This document shows positions 9,085-20,159 of a DNA stretch of 64,000 nt, in pieces (position 1 is the stretch's first letter; every line of letters begins with the position of its first letter). The stretch spans positions 145,273,705 through 145,337,704 of the forward strand of contig CM019824.1 in the NCBI GenBank assembly GCA_009763385.1, written 5' to 3'. The notes under the pieces are model-generated. The model did not search any database. It saw nothing but the letters and a program-made list of their open reading frames with translations, and was not told the DNA's origin. This DNA is from Coix lacryma-jobi var. lacryma-jobi. Lineage: Eukaryota > Streptophyta > Magnoliopsida > Poales > Poaceae. The position numbers and the translations under genes are program-made.

Positions 9085-11838
9085 TTACTCAAACAACTGC
9101 GGGTATGACTTCCTCAAATCCTCTTCTCTTTCCCAAGTTGCCTCTGCTTCTGAATACCGATTCCACTGAACCTTACACATCTTTATTACTCTGCTCCGGG
9201 TAACTCTTTCGGCTGTCTCTAAAATTCTTGTTGGGTACTCATCATAAGTCAGATCTTCCTTAACTATAAGCTCTTCCAACGGTATCTGCTCTTCGGGTAC
9301 TCGCAGGCACTTTTTCAACTGAGAGACATGAAACACATTATGCACTCCTGACAAGCTTTCAGGCAACTCTAACTGATATGCCACTTCGCCACGTCTTTCA
9401 AGAATTTCGAACGGTCCAATATACCTTGGTGCTAACTTTCCTTTCTTATTGAACCTTTTCACACCTCTCATCGGTGACACCTTTAGGTAGACATGATCAC
9501 CTACTGCAAAAGATAGATCTCGACGACGGTTGTTTGCATAACTCTTCTGTCGGGACTGAGCAGCTCTCAGGTTATCTCTGATTATTCTGACATGTTCCTC
9601 GGCATTCCTCAACACATCAGGTCCAAACACTTGACTCTCACCTGTCTGATCCCAGAACAACGGTGTTCTACACTGTCTACCATACAAGGCTTCAAACGGT
9701 GCCATCTTAAGACTCTCCTGATAACTGTTGTTGTATGAGAACTCTGCATAACACAGATTCTTGTCCCAACTGGTGCCATACTGTAATGCACAAGCTCTCA
9801 ACATGTCTTCCAGAATCTGATTGGTTCTTTCCGTCTGTCCATCAGTCTGTGGATGATAAGCAGTACTGAAGTTCAACCTTGTGCCTAATGATCGATGTAT
9901 CATCTGCCAAAAGTGAGAGGTGAACTGAGTACCACGATCTGACACAATCTTTCGGGGCACTCCATGCAAACATACTATCCGTTCCATGTACAATTCTGCC
10001 AATCTTGCTCCCGTATAGGTAGTTTTAACTGGTATAAAGTGAGCAACTTTGGTTAATCGATCAACTACTACCCATATGGAGTCGTACCCTCTCTGCGTAC
10101 GAGGCAAACCAACTATAAAGTCCATACCGACTTCTTCCCACTTCCATTCAGGTATCTTCATCGGTTGTAACAAACCAGCGGGTCTCTGATGTTCTGCCTT
10201 CACCCTCTGACATGTATCACACAGAGCGACGTACTCGGCTACATCTCGCTTCAGCCCATCCCACCAATACTTTTTCTTCAGATCAAGGTACATCTTAGTG
10301 CTTCCAGGATGAATGGAATAAGCTGACTCATGTACTTCTCGCAGTATAGACTCACGTATCTCCTTGATTGCAGGTACACATAATCTATTCCCATGCCATA
10401 ATGTACCATCATCATCCAACCGAAAACCTGATGCTTTGCCAAGAACAATGTTATCGGCTACCTGCTTTAACTTTTCATCTGACATCTGACCCTTACGTAT
10501 CTCTTGCATCAATACTGGTTCAAGCTCTAACTCTATTCTGTTGATCACAATTCCCAAATTTAGATGTGCAAATTCAGCACACAACTCATCTGGCATAGGA
10601 GCAATTCTGACCTCATTGGCATGGCTCTTTCTACTCAAGGCATCTGCTACAACATTAGCCTTCCCGGGATGATAGTGTATTTCCAAATCATAATCTTTAA
10701 TCAATTCCAACCATCTGCGTTGTCTCAAATTCAGATCAGACTGAGTGAAAATGTACTTCAAGCTCTTATGATCGGTATAGATGTCCGTCTTGTGACCCAC
10801 TAGATAGTGTCTCCAAATCTTCAATGCATGGACAACAGCTGCCAATTCTAAATCATGAGTGGGATAGTTCAGCTCATGCTTTCTCAACTGCCTCGATGCA
10901 TATGCTACCACTCTGCCTTCTTGCATAAGAACACAACCCAAACCTTGACGAGATGCATCACAATAAATAGAGAAATCCTTACTCAGATCTGGCAGAATTA
11001 ACACTGGAGCTGTAGTCAAACGTTTCTTCAACTCCTCGAAATTAGCTTGACATTTATCGGACCAGACAAACTTAGCATTCTTCTCTAACAGAGCTGTCAT
11101 TGGCTTAGCAAGTTTGGAGAATCCTTCAATGAACCTTCTATAGTAACCGGCCAATCCAAGGAAACTACGAATCTCGGTCACATCTGTTGGTGGCTTCCAA
11201 TTCAACACATCTTCAACCTTGCCCGGATCTACTGAGATGCCTCCATTAGAAATAACATGTCCAAGGAAAGAAACTTCCTTTAACCAAAACTCACACTTGC
11301 TGCGCTTGGCATACAACTTGTGCTCTCTGAGTTTTTGTAGCACTAACCTCAGGTGTTTAGCATGGTCTTCCTTGTTCTTAGAGTATACTAGAATATCATC
11401 AATAAACACAACAACGAACTTGTCAAGATATTCCATGAACACCTTGTTCATCAAATACATAAAGTAGGCAGGTGCATTGGTCAATCCAAAGGACATGACT
11501 GTGTACTCATACAACCCATACCTGGTAGTAAAAGCTGTCTTTGGAATATCAGACGCTCGAATCTTCAACTGATGGTAACCAGAACGCAGATCAATCTTAG
11601 AGAACACACATGCACCTTTAAGCTGGTCAAACAGATCATCTATCCTCGGCAACGGGTACTTGTTCTTGATGGTAACTTCATTAAGCGATCTATAGTCAAC
11701 ACACATCCGTTGACCACCATCCTTCTTGTCAACGAAAATAACAGGAGCTCCCCAAGGTGATGAACTAGGACGAATGACCCCTTTTTCTGGTAACTCTTTA
11801 ATTTGTTTCTTAAGTTCTTCTAATTCAGGTACTCCCAT
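9085..11838 (-). CDS. Gypsy pol: reverse transcriptase, RNase H, integrase, chromodomain (intact ORF, 917 aa)
   Basis: The ORF is uninterrupted. Reverse transcriptase occupies about residues 1-260, with the catalytic FIDDILVYS near residue 147. RNase H is at about 285-400 (YCDASRQGLGCVL, YTDHKSLKYIF). Integrase has an HHCC zinc finger (HPGSTKMY, then CDTCQ) and a DDE core (GMDFIVGLP, IVSDRGTQF, TDGQTERTNQ). The last 50 residues are a chromodomain (KVQWNRYSEAEATWEREEDL), which in chromoviruses targets integration to heterochromatin. Normally gag and an aspartic protease precede RT in the same polyprotein. Here similarity stops just upstream of the RT linker SGTAPIAKRPYRM (around 11875), and no protease DTG/DSG motif is found. 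The ATG chosen is the first in frame within that linker; translation may really begin upstream by another route. Confidence 0.93.
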   Translation of the reverse strand: MGVPELEELKKQIKELPEKGVIRPSSSPWGAPVIFVDKKDGGQRMCVDYRSLNEVTIKNKYPLPRIDDLFDQLKGACVFSKIDLRSGYHQLKIRASDIPKTAFTTRYGLYEYTVMSFGLTNAPAYFMYLMNKVFMEYLDKFVVVFIDDILVYSKNKEDHAKHLRLVLQKLREHKLYAKRSKCEFWLKEVSFLGHVISNGGISVDPGKVEDVLNWKPPTDVTEIRSFLGLAGYYRRFIEGFSKLAKPMTALLEKNAKFVWSDKCQANFEELKKRLTTAPVLILPDLSKDFSIYCDASRQGLGCVLMQEGRVVAYASRQLRKHELNYPTHDLELAAVVHALKIWRHYLVGHKTDIYTDHKSLKYIFTQSDLNLRQRRWLELIKDYDLEIHYHPGKANVVADALSRKSHANEVRIAPMPDELCAEFAHLNLGIVINRIELELEPVLMQEIRKGQMSDEKLKQVADNIVLGKASGFRLDDDGTLWHGNRLCVPAIKEIRESILREVHESAYSIHPGSTKMYLDLKKKYWWDGLKRDVAEYVALCDTCQRVKAEHQRPAGLLQPMKIPEWKWEEVGMDFIVGLPRTQRGYDSIWVVVDRLTKVAHFIPVKTTYTGARLAELYMERIVCLHGVPRKIVSDRGTQFTSHFWQMIHRSLGTRLNFSTAYHPQTDGQTERTNQILEDMLRACALQYGTSWDKNLCYAEFSYNNSYQESLKMAPFEALYGRQCRTPLFWDQTGESQVFGPDVLRNAEEHVRIIRDNLRAAQSRQKSYANNRRRDLSFAVGDHVYLKVSPMRGVKRFNKKGKLAPRYIGPFEILERRGEVAYQLELPESLSGVHNVFHVSQLKKCLRVPEEQIPLEELIVKEDLTYDEYPTRILETAERVTRSRVIKMCKVQWNRYSEAEATWEREEDLRKSYPQLFE

Positions 11839-12416
11839 TCTATATGGTCTTTTAGCTATGGGTGCAGTTCCAGAAATCCAAACAGGGCGTGTGATACACG
11901 GTTGGAAAGATAACGAAATTATCTACAACTTTTATTTAAGTGACTTTCCCAGATTCTGTCGTTAAATTAGTCAAAAACAGAGAACAAACAAATCTGTCCA
12001 GAGCTCAAAACTGCGCAGAAACTCTAACTTGAAACAGCCATATCTCACAAACCATAACAGCTATTGAAGTGATTCCAGAGGCATTGGTTAGATATAGGAG
12101 TCTATTTTCCATCATAAAATTTTCAGCCATGTTGCACGATCAGGACTTGAGATATAACCAAAAGATCACAGGTTGTTCCAGAAAACAGCATAGGACAAGA
12201 TATAACTAACCCTCTTATTATTCATAAACGTTATGTCTAACTATGAGATTTGTAGACAAGCCCACAATATCTCAACACTCATTACAAAGATCCAAATCAC
12301 ACATAAGCATAATGATAATCCAACTCACACATAAAGAAGCACACTAGCACAAAGGTTAACTAGACTCGACAAACGTCTACTAAAATCGTCTTATTACATA
12401 GAAGGGTGACCTATGC
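11839..12416. other. Non-coding spacer between the unknown ORF and pol in the gypsy element
   Basis: Stops occur in all minus-strand frames except for the short RT linker near 11839-11880. The junction between recognisable pol sequence and unrelated sequence lies near 11875-11885. I see no gag, protease or splice pair that would join the two ORFs. Confidence 0.5.
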
Positions 12417-13142
12417 CTATTTGTAGAGCGGTTCACGGAGCCTCTTGTACATAGGGGTTTGATTGAGAAGTTCCAAGAGCCCATCAATAGTGCTATAGCA
12501 TCTTTTGAGATCTTTTCCCATGGATATCACCTGCCTTTCCAAATCCGCGTTAGACCTTTCCCTGTCAAGGAGAAAATCTCGTGTGGCCTTCTCGGTTGGT
12601 GTTGCATTAGGGTCTTCTACCATAGCCTCCTTATTCTCACTGTTCCAATAGGGCAGATAGCGGTATGCATCATTCCTCATGTCTTCAATGCGTTGACCTC
12701 GGAATGCTTTGTAGGCTTCAACTGCCACGGCTTCCAAGGCTGACGCTAGAGTGGACCGACGAGCCCTGTGGCCGATCACCATCTCATGCAGGTATAGGCC
12801 ACTCTCTGGTTCTCGGACGGCGACAGTCACTCTTGCCTTCCAGTAGGTCTTTTCCATGGGATGACTGTACCTCCAATGGGTGTACTGTACGATGATGTTC
12901 TTGTCGGGGTAGTAGGCATCAAAAAGTCTCATCAGCCTGTGATGTGTGGGGCTCTGGGCAGCTGTAGGCGCTCCGACGAAATATCCGGAGTCCACATCCC
13001 AACCCGTTGGAAGCTCTTCATCGTCTTCAACCTCCAGCACTCCTGCGTCCACTGACGGTCCTGCGGGTGATACGACGAGCCATCTATGGAATAGACCAAG
13101 AGATAGATACAATAGAATCAATATATTTGTGTAATAGAGCAA
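12417..13142 (-). CDS. Unknown 241-aa protein in the gag position of the gypsy element
   Basis: An open frame of up to 241 codons begins about 135 bp after the primer site, where gag would be expected. The first 25-30 residues (hydrophobic, MLYYTNILILLYLSLG) may be untranslated, since no ATG lies close to the acidic core start. The core (about residues 35-190) has an acidic patch (EVEDDEELPTGWD), then a folded-looking part with WRYSHPMEKTYWKARVTVAV, then an alpha-rich stretch with ALEAVAVEAYKAFRGQR, and a charged C-terminus with a possible coiled coil (about 185-230). I see no CCHC zinc knuckle, no gag capsid signature and no protease motif. It is uninterrupted in an element with nearly identical LTRs. 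Alternative: a captured host-gene fragment. Confidence 0.6.
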   Translation of the reverse strand: MLYYTNILILLYLSLGLFHRWLVVSPAGPSVDAGVLEVEDDEELPTGWDVDSGYFVGAPTAAQSPTHHRLMRLFDAYYPDKNIIVQYTHWRYSHPMEKTYWKARVTVAVREPESGLYLHEMVIGHRARRSTLASALEAVAVEAYKAFRGQRIEDMRNDAYRYLPYWNSENKEAMVEDPNATPTEKATRDFLLDRERSNADLERQVISMGKDLKRCYSTIDGLLELLNQTPMYKRLREPLYK

Positions 13143-13257
13143 GTAAAGAGAAGCATATAGTTTTGATAAATTAACAAGGCTAAGATAAATAGCAAGAATT
13201 GAGAAGCAAGGACCACTAAAACGACCATAACTAACTAGGCTTGCGTCCTACAGTCAA

Positions 13258-13273
13258 CATAGCTCTGATACCA
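13258..13273 (-). promoter_or_regulatory. Primer binding site of the gypsy element (tRNA-iMet type)
   Basis: On the minus strand TGGTATCAGAGCTATG lies three bases after the 5' LTR end. It is complementary to the 3' end of initiator methionine tRNA. Confidence 0.9.
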
Positions 13274-13276
13274 ATT

Positions 13277-16200
13277 TGTCACACCCAATTTTAAGAACAA
13301 AATTGAATGCAATAACTCATGTGTGCCCAGAGATCAATCACACACATAAGCCACAAATTAAGGAGTACCATCACATATGTCTATTACATAACGAATATTA
13401 TTCAAAGACTTTACATAGCAGCGGATAAATAAAGTATCTCTCGCGGTAGCTCCATCACAGGGAAGATGACTGGTTGACAGCAAGACTAGAACTCTTCAGG
13501 GAAGTCGTCATTACCATAGCAATCTGTTACCCATCCGGGATTTTTATCCAAGAAGAAAGAAAATAAACAAGCATAAGTACATCTCGTACTTAACAAGTGT
13601 AACATGGGGTTCATGAGGCTCAAAAAGGCTGACACTGGTTTAACTGCAGTAGCTTTTATTTGGCAACATTTTAACATTAAGGTGAACATATATGAATGCT
13701 TAAACCCAACCCACATGATCATAATAACTGAAACATAGCAATAAGATAATCAACAGGAGCAACATTACTAAACAACATATAACAACTAAGTCTGTGAGTT
13801 TTCCGGGCCGCTCGTATCCGTGAGCACGGCTGTTATAACAGTTTATTAAACTCTGCGCAGAGGTGTACACTTTACCCGATGAGTCGTGATATCCAGATGC
13901 CCGGGTTAATTACTCCCATAACACTTCCAAGGTGAGTGGGCAGGATACACGCAAAGCCTTTCAAAGGTTCGTCTAACAAGTTAGGGCCGCTAGGTCTTAA
14001 GGCAAGGGGAAGAAGGGTCTCCCAACCTTACGGCAACGCAGGCAAGGTGAAAGTAGCCGCCCTAAATCCAGCTCGTCAAGCGCCTTATGCGCCCTTTCGG
14101 GTAACCACTAACAAGCTAGAAAAGGTCCTTTTACTGAGCTAAGGTCAGAGCCATATAACCCTCATGGTTGCACTGTATGTCCCAGCTTTTGCTGACAGGA
14201 GGTCCTAAACCATGTTGCTAAAAAGATCAAGTTTTATTCACTGTTATTAGATCATGTTTGGTTTAAGTAAAGCTCTAGCAAAATTCTACCCATATGCATA
14301 GCATCCCAAGGTTAACAAGGTAACGGATCAAAAGTCTAGGATAAACTAGATAGGAGATCAAAATTAGACACATGCATATGAATTTAGATGTTTCATGGTG
14401 AATAGGTCAACAAGGATTATCCCATGCTATACTTGCCTGATTCAGAGTACTCTGGTTGATCCTGGTTGTCGAAGTAGAGCTCTTGATCACCAACGTAATT
14501 CTCACCGTCTATACACGATTATCAAATCAACACACAATCATCGGGACACAATCATGCAAAGCAAACAAGCTATAATTAGAACATTACACCAATCAGCAAG
14601 AAAATAATATAAAAAGTTTGAAAACAGAAGGTACAATCTACCACGATCACATAAACGCGAGAATCACGAAAAACGGAATTATAACGCGAAAGTTATGAGC
14701 TAAACAAGTTACAGAACCTTAATTAGTAGATTAAACCTAACTCAAATTTTAAGTACTGAAAACAGTAGATATTCTTGTACAGATAGATAGATCTTTTCAA
14801 AACGAATCTAACGCAACTTGAACGGACTAAATCGGACTAAAAACGTAGAAGTTATAAGCATTTGAAATCAGTGGCAAAACTATAAATAAACTGAAATTGA
14901 TTTTGAATTTGAAAACCGATTTAAACAAATTATCAGATTGAATGGACTGCGCCTCGAATAGGACAAAGCGCAGGGGCTCAAACAGAGGAAAACGCAGACT
15001 CAAAGAACAGGGCCATTGGGACCGCGGGTTTAGACCTAAAAAGGTGTAAGGTTCTTTTTGTAAAACAGACAACGAAGGGGTATCGAGCTCTGGTGTGCGT
15101 CGGATCTGAGATGGACGCTCGGGATTAGATCAGGGAGGGCCGGCGGCGCTTTTCACCGGAGAGAAAGAAGGACGCGGCGGCTCCACGGCCGGAAGGCGGC
15201 GGCGCGGCTCGGGATTGCGCTACAGAGCGGTAGAGGCCTCGGGAACAGATCCAATCGAAAGAGGAGCTCGAGGCGAACTCACCAGTGGTGTTAATGGCGT
15301 CGGAGAGGTCTCGGTGACGGCGGGTTGCACAGTTTGGCGGACAACGGCCTCTGCAGAGTGACGGCGAGCGATTAGAGCACCAAGACGAGGGGGAAAAAGA
15401 GGGGAACACACTCGGTTAGCTTCGAGAGATCAAGGGGAAACTCGAGGTGCCACTTACAAGCTCGGAAACTCGACGAATCGTCGGGTTGTTGGCGGCGGAA
15501 AGCTTGCGGGCGGCGGAGTTTGTCGCGGAGACGAACTAGGGCACGAGAGCTCAAGCTAAAAGCGTGGGGAGAGGCGGCGGCTCTCGGGGATCTTATAAGA
15601 GGGTCGGTCCGGTCGATTTGGCAAGCGAGGACGCGTAACGAGGATGGACTCGGTTCTGGTCATGGAGTCCGAGCCGGATACGAGAGGGAGAAGAAGCGAT
15701 GGGACGCTGACAGGAGGAGTCGAGCTGTCAGCGAGAGCGGGTGCGGGAGCGGCGACCCTCGGGCGAGGCTGGACCCTCGGGCGAGACGGAGTAGCTACGC
15801 TCGCGCGAGGCTGGACCCTCGGGCGAGGCGGAGACGGTTACGCACGCGCGAGGCTGGAGCCTCGGGCGAGACGGAGACGGCGATGCTCGCGCGAGGCTGG
15901 AGCCTCGGGCGAGACGGTGATGCGCACGCGAGTGCAGCGCCGAGGCTGGACCCTCGGCTCAGCGCGGGGCTGCGGCGCTGCGCAAGGCTGCTGGGCCGGG
16001 CGACGGCCCACGCGAGCGACGGAGAGAGAGAGGAGAGGGGAGAGGAGAAGCGGGCCGGCGCAAGGGAAAGAGCAGGCCGGCCAAGCTGGTTCGGGCCAGA
16101 AGGGAGAAAGAAGGAGGAGGGAGAAGGGGAAAAGGGTTTTCCAATTTCAGATTTGATTTTTCAAATGCATTTTCAAATCCTTTTTTGAATTCAAACAACT

Positions 16201-16388
16201 TTTGAACTAAAACCACGCATCACAAAAATAAGTTATGCACCATCATGTATGCATCAACATGATCTTTGGCCTAGGATTAATTTTAGCTTTTGCAAATAAT
16301 TTATTAACTAAGTTTTATGCAACACACAAAATGCATAATTAAATCATATTGCCTATTTTTAAATTGATGCAAATTTTGGGATGTTACA
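13277..16388 (-). repeat. 5' LTR of the gypsy element
   Basis: Same length (3112 bp) and same ends as 5927-9038. Base 15359 is T where 8009 is C, and base 16243 is T where 8893 is G. The first difference breaks a chance open frame in this copy only, which is a useful check that the frame is not a gene. Confidence 0.95.
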
Positions 16389-16717
16389 TAGGGTTTACCA
16401 TCGGTGCGTCCAACGCTTTTGAGCCAGCGTCCGATGCAGCTTCCGATGTCCCTGTTTCTTTGCGATTTCTTGTGCTGTCTTGGTTCCATTCTTGTGCCTT
16501 GGACATTGCTTGATCTTTGTGAGTCTTCTACTGAGCTTCAACTGTCTTGTTTGAGGTGTTGATCATTGGATCACTACTTCGCCTTAGTCCAAGTCACATT
16601 TGCACCCTATTGGACTACAAAACAAACACTTGCAAACGCATTAGTCCAATTTGATTATGTTGTTCATCAAACACCAAAAATCTGAAGTTAAATGGTCCGA
16701 GGTCCATTTTCCTTACA
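16389..16717 (-). repeat. 3' LTR of the inner Sirevirus, proximal part
   Basis: Starts with the duplicated TAGGG and runs to the LTR start at 16717 (minus strand TGTAAGG). Immediately beyond, at 16718-16731, is the polypurine tract (minus strand AAAAAGGGGGAGAT). Three CGTCCGATG-type modules lie at 16400-16450. Confidence 0.8.
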
Positions 16718-17934
16718 ATCTCCCCCTTTTTGGTGATTGATGACAACACGACCAAAACAAGCAAATAATAGATACATAATTTAAAATGCAATCTACTTGC
16801 TAGGATGCAATGCAAAGGCAAGATCATATGATGTTTAAAAAGATACCAAATTGAAACATATTTATTCTAGCATATCTTTCCCTTGCCATAGAGTCCCTCT
16901 TTGTGACTTTATGGATTAAGACTCCCCTAACTCCATAAATCACTTCCTCCCTTTTTGAACCATTCCCATAAACATAACCATAGAATTTTTGAAAATTTGA
17001 TTTTGTTTATTTTGTTTGTTTTAGTTTGGGCTTGATTTTGGTCCCTACACATTCTCCTCCTTTGGAATCAAACACCGAAAAGGAAGACATTAAATCTCAA
17101 GAGAGGAAACATTATATAAGCTAAAACTCCCCCTAAGTATATGCATACATATGATGTAAGGCAAAAGCATATGCATAACCGACAAATTAAGGCAGAAAGG
17201 AGTTTAATCTATATAATGCATGGAGAAAGCATATAAGAGTATCAAATTGAAATCAACATAATGATATCGGTTAGGAATACCACATGTAGATATCAATTGG
17301 ATTATCACCATACTTGATGCTTGTCTCCGAGAACTCCATTTTCCTTGCAATGAGACTACTACACACATGATAATCTTGAAAGTAGTGTTAGTCTCAAAGC
17401 TTCCAAATTGTAGAGTAAACTCCCCCTAAAAGTGTGCATACAAGTTTGAAATATTTGTAGGAGACATGCACATTGACTTGTAAGGTCAAACTACCATTTT
17501 CGATATTGACATCACAAGAAGTGTGAAACCAATTGAAGATGGTAATTGAGGTAGTTTATCTATAATTTGGACTTTGGCACATATAAGATAAATACAAAGT
17601 AAAAGAAGCTATGTGTTGTGCTTCTAACCAATTAAAACCATGTAGAATTGCTCTAAGAATGTGAGTGATACCGAGCAAAACTACCATATGATAAGCCTAA
17701 TTTGCATGACAAAAGATATGAATATACCAATGCGAACATTGGCAATGAAAGGAACTAGATGTTAAAAAGTAATTGCAAGAATTTAAATTTAGTTACCTAA
17801 CATGGGAGGGGGAACTTGGGTCCATAGTACCCACTAACATACTTGGCAATGATATGATCCAAAGTGATGCACCCCATGATATGCACCCAAAACTTTGCCA
17901 AGTCTCCAAATTCCCCAAACGCCTATTTGGCTAC
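16718..17934 (-). other. Non-coding 3' part of the inner Sirevirus
   Basis: AT-rich DNA between the polypurine tract and the end of gag, with no open frame of note. In a complete Sirevirus, pol and the env-like gene would lie here, so this is a large deletion or a replacement. Confidence 0.6.
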
Positions 17935-19697
17935 TCACTTCCCTTTCGGGATCCAAACCTTTTTGGTACTCTTCATGGTTGAGATAATGTCCTTAGGCAC
18001 CCAAATGCGTTTGGCCCCATTGTTGGCTTGCTTGTTCACCTTGATGGCCACCACCTTGTCATTCTTCTTCTTCTTCAAAAGATAAGGTGTGAAGGCCTTC
18101 TTGTTCACCTTGTTGGTGTAGGTGTTGGAGAGCTTGCTTGTTTTCTTTTTGTTTTTCTCTTTCTTCTTTTCTCCCCCATGCTTAACCTTGCACTCATAGG
18201 ACTTGTGGCCTTCCTTGTGGCAAACGTAACAAACCACGGTTTGCTCCTCATCAAGCTTCTTCACTCCCTTGACGGTGTTATCTTGATGAGTTCGGGTTTG
18301 CTTCGTCTTGCCTTTTACTTGGGTCAAGTCCTTGGTGAGGCGAGCCACTTCTTGCTTTAGTAGCTCATTCTCCATTGCAACTTCTTGTGTACATGTTTCT
18401 ACAATGACATTTTCAACACAAGCTTGTTTGCACATGGGTGAGTCTAAATCAAGTAAATCAATGCAAGAAGTAGAGGCATCCTTTTTAGGCATATTAAAGA
18501 TTGATTTTTCAATTTTAGGTGCCTCGGTGGGGTTTGCTCCGATGGTTTCAAGATTAGCAACTTTGTTAGTTAGCTCATCACAATGCTTGCACATAATTTC
18601 CATTTTAGCAAGCAAGCTTTTGTAAGCATCTTGTGTGCTAACTAATTTTGATTTTAGTTTTTCATTTTTCTTAACAAGTTGCTCATCATTACTTGTGCTA
18701 CTACTTGTACTTGCACTAGCCTCAAGTTTCTCAATTTTATTAGATAGCTCAACATTCAAATTTAAAAAAGTTTCATATTGTTCAAGCATAGCATTGTAGG
18801 CTTGTTGAGAGCTATCTAATTTTTCTTTTAAAGAATTTATTTTCTTTTGTTGGCTAGTGCAAGCCTTAGCATAGTTGAGATTATCTTGCACAAGTTCATT
18901 ATAAGAAGGAAGCTCATCATCACTATCACTATCACTATTACTAGAGATAGAGCTTGTGTTACCTTGTGCCATAAGGCACATACGTGAGGAGCTTGATGAT
19001 GAGTGCTTGCGGCCATGCCTCTTGTGATGGGCTTCATCATCACTTGATGAATCATCCCATGTCTTGATGGTAGTGAGAGCTTTGGCCTTGCATCCCTTCT
19101 TTTTCTTGTCATTGGGTGTGGGCTTTTGTTTTGGACAATCTTCAAGTGCCCTCTCTTGCCACATCTATAGCATCCCTTTTTTCTTTGCTCTCTTCTTTGA
19201 TTGGTGAAGAGGCAATCTTCAATTGTGATGGGCACACCCTTGACATTGAGCTTGCGGATCATCCTCTTCACTCCTTTCATAAGCTTGATTGTTTCTTCTT
19301 CATCTAAGGAGGAGTCGGATGAGATGGAGGCTTGATCATCACTTGATTCTTCATCTTCATCATCCTCTTCTTCTTCACTTGAGGAGCTTGAGCTTGTTTC
19401 AACTTGCTTTTTGCCCTTCATCTTTTTGTGCTCACATGAGAGAGCAATGTCTTTGCTTGATGAAGTGGCTTCCTCTGGGCCCATCTAGCGTGACATCTCA
19501 AATGCCACCAATTTGCCAATGACAATGGCCGGGGTCATAGTGCTCAAGTCCTCCATGTTGTGGAGGATGGTGATGATAGGATAGGCATGACCAGCCAGGG
19601 GGAAACGGGCCGAATGGGTTGGATCTGTCGGGCCAGAAGCAAGAAAATTTTGGCAAAGCCTTTTTTTATGGCGAGAAAATTTTATTAATCTCATCAA
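17935..19697 (-). pseudogene. Sirevirus gag, truncated and frameshifted
   Basis: Read from right to left: a gag segment ending VAFEMSR is followed by an in-frame TAG at 19485-19487, then continues MGPEEATSSSKD with a long acidic serine stretch. The first zinc knuckle (CYRCGKRGHLK) is broken by a frameshift near 19130-19150. The main frame (17935-19164) then has a serine/aspartate-rich region, a coiled-coil middle (about residues 100-330), a second knuckle CYVCHKEGHKSYEC and the terminal WVPKD/WIPK repeats typical of Sirevirus gag. The N-terminal capsid half is missing beyond about 19590. It is not functional. Confidence 0.85.
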
Positions 19698-19701
19698 AGC
19701 C

Positions 19702-19891
19702 TTTTTTTGGCAAACAAATTGCGATGGTCGAGGTTTGATCTCGCACCTTGGCGTCAGGAAAGAAATAGCCTTACCACTGGGCTACACGACCTTTCTTGCG
19801 AAAAAAGAAAGTTACTCTATTTGTTAGGTATCAACATGATAATTGAATGGTGAGTCTCTTAACTGAAAGGATCACAGGTCCTGGGCCATAG
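19702..19891. repeat. Direct duplication, right copy (pair at 4173-4363)
   Basis: Same orientation and about the same length as the left copy. It marks where CACTA sequence resumes after the Sirevirus remnant. It includes the tRNA-like module at 19735-19800. The copies have diverged, so the duplication is not recent. Confidence 0.72.
19735..19800 (-). other. tRNA-like module inside the CACTA element (second copy)
   Basis: On the minus strand an A-box-like TAGCCCAGTGGTAAGG is followed by a B-box-like GAGATCAAACCTC. Both boxes are kept although the flanks have diverged from the copy at 4196-4262. Confidence 0.5.
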
Positions 19892-20159
19892 GCCCATGAT
19901 CGGGCAACTGTTCGTCGACCTAAACCCCCCATCGATGACGCGGCGGCGAAGGAGAACTGACATTGGGATCGAGGGCATCGGCCTCCGTGAGGACTGAAGA
20001 ACAGCGCCGACCTTCGTTGCGCAGGGAAAGCAGGGGCTTCGAGCGCGGGAAAGGTTTGATTTGTGTTCGAATTTTGGTTGATATAGCATGTGTTCGATGT
20101 GTGTTTAGTGCAATCACAGTTAGGGAGTTAATACAAGGTTTCTTTTATTGTCACAACAG

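Larger units (their letters stand above)
5927..16388 (-). mobile_element. Young Ty3/gypsy chromovirus (Tekay/Del-like) with pol but no recognisable gag
   Basis: The 10,462-bp element is flanked by TAGGG at 5922-5926 and 16389-16393. Its two 3112-bp LTRs are at a constant offset of 7350 bases, and I found only two differences (C8009/T15359 and G8893/T16243), so insertion is very recent, probably tens of thousands of years ago at usual grass rates (inference). The primer site is a perfect tRNA-iMet match (13258-13273) and the polypurine tract is at 9039-9052. Internally, on the minus strand, come a 241-aa ORF of unknown function and then RT-RNaseH-integrase-chromodomain. Gag and protease are missing, so it probably depended on another element for its particle (inference). 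Long LTRs and the C-terminal chromodomain fit the Tekay clade. Confidence 0.93.
4708..19590 (-). mobile_element. Pol-less Sirevirus remnant, minus strand, split by a gypsy element
   Basis: The 3' LTR is 4708-5926 plus 16389-16717 (about 1.54 kb when the inserted gypsy and its duplicated 5 bp are removed). On the minus strand it begins TGTAAGG right after a polypurine tract AAAAAGGGGGAGAT and ends in TTTCA at 4708. The internal part (16718 to about 19590) has a non-coding 1.2 kb and a gag gene, then stops; no pol and no 5' LTR are present. The right boundary is only approximate, where gag similarity stops and CACTA sequence resumes. It is either a deletion derivative that inserted whole and lost its 5' end, or a truncated copy. 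Confidence 0.8.
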
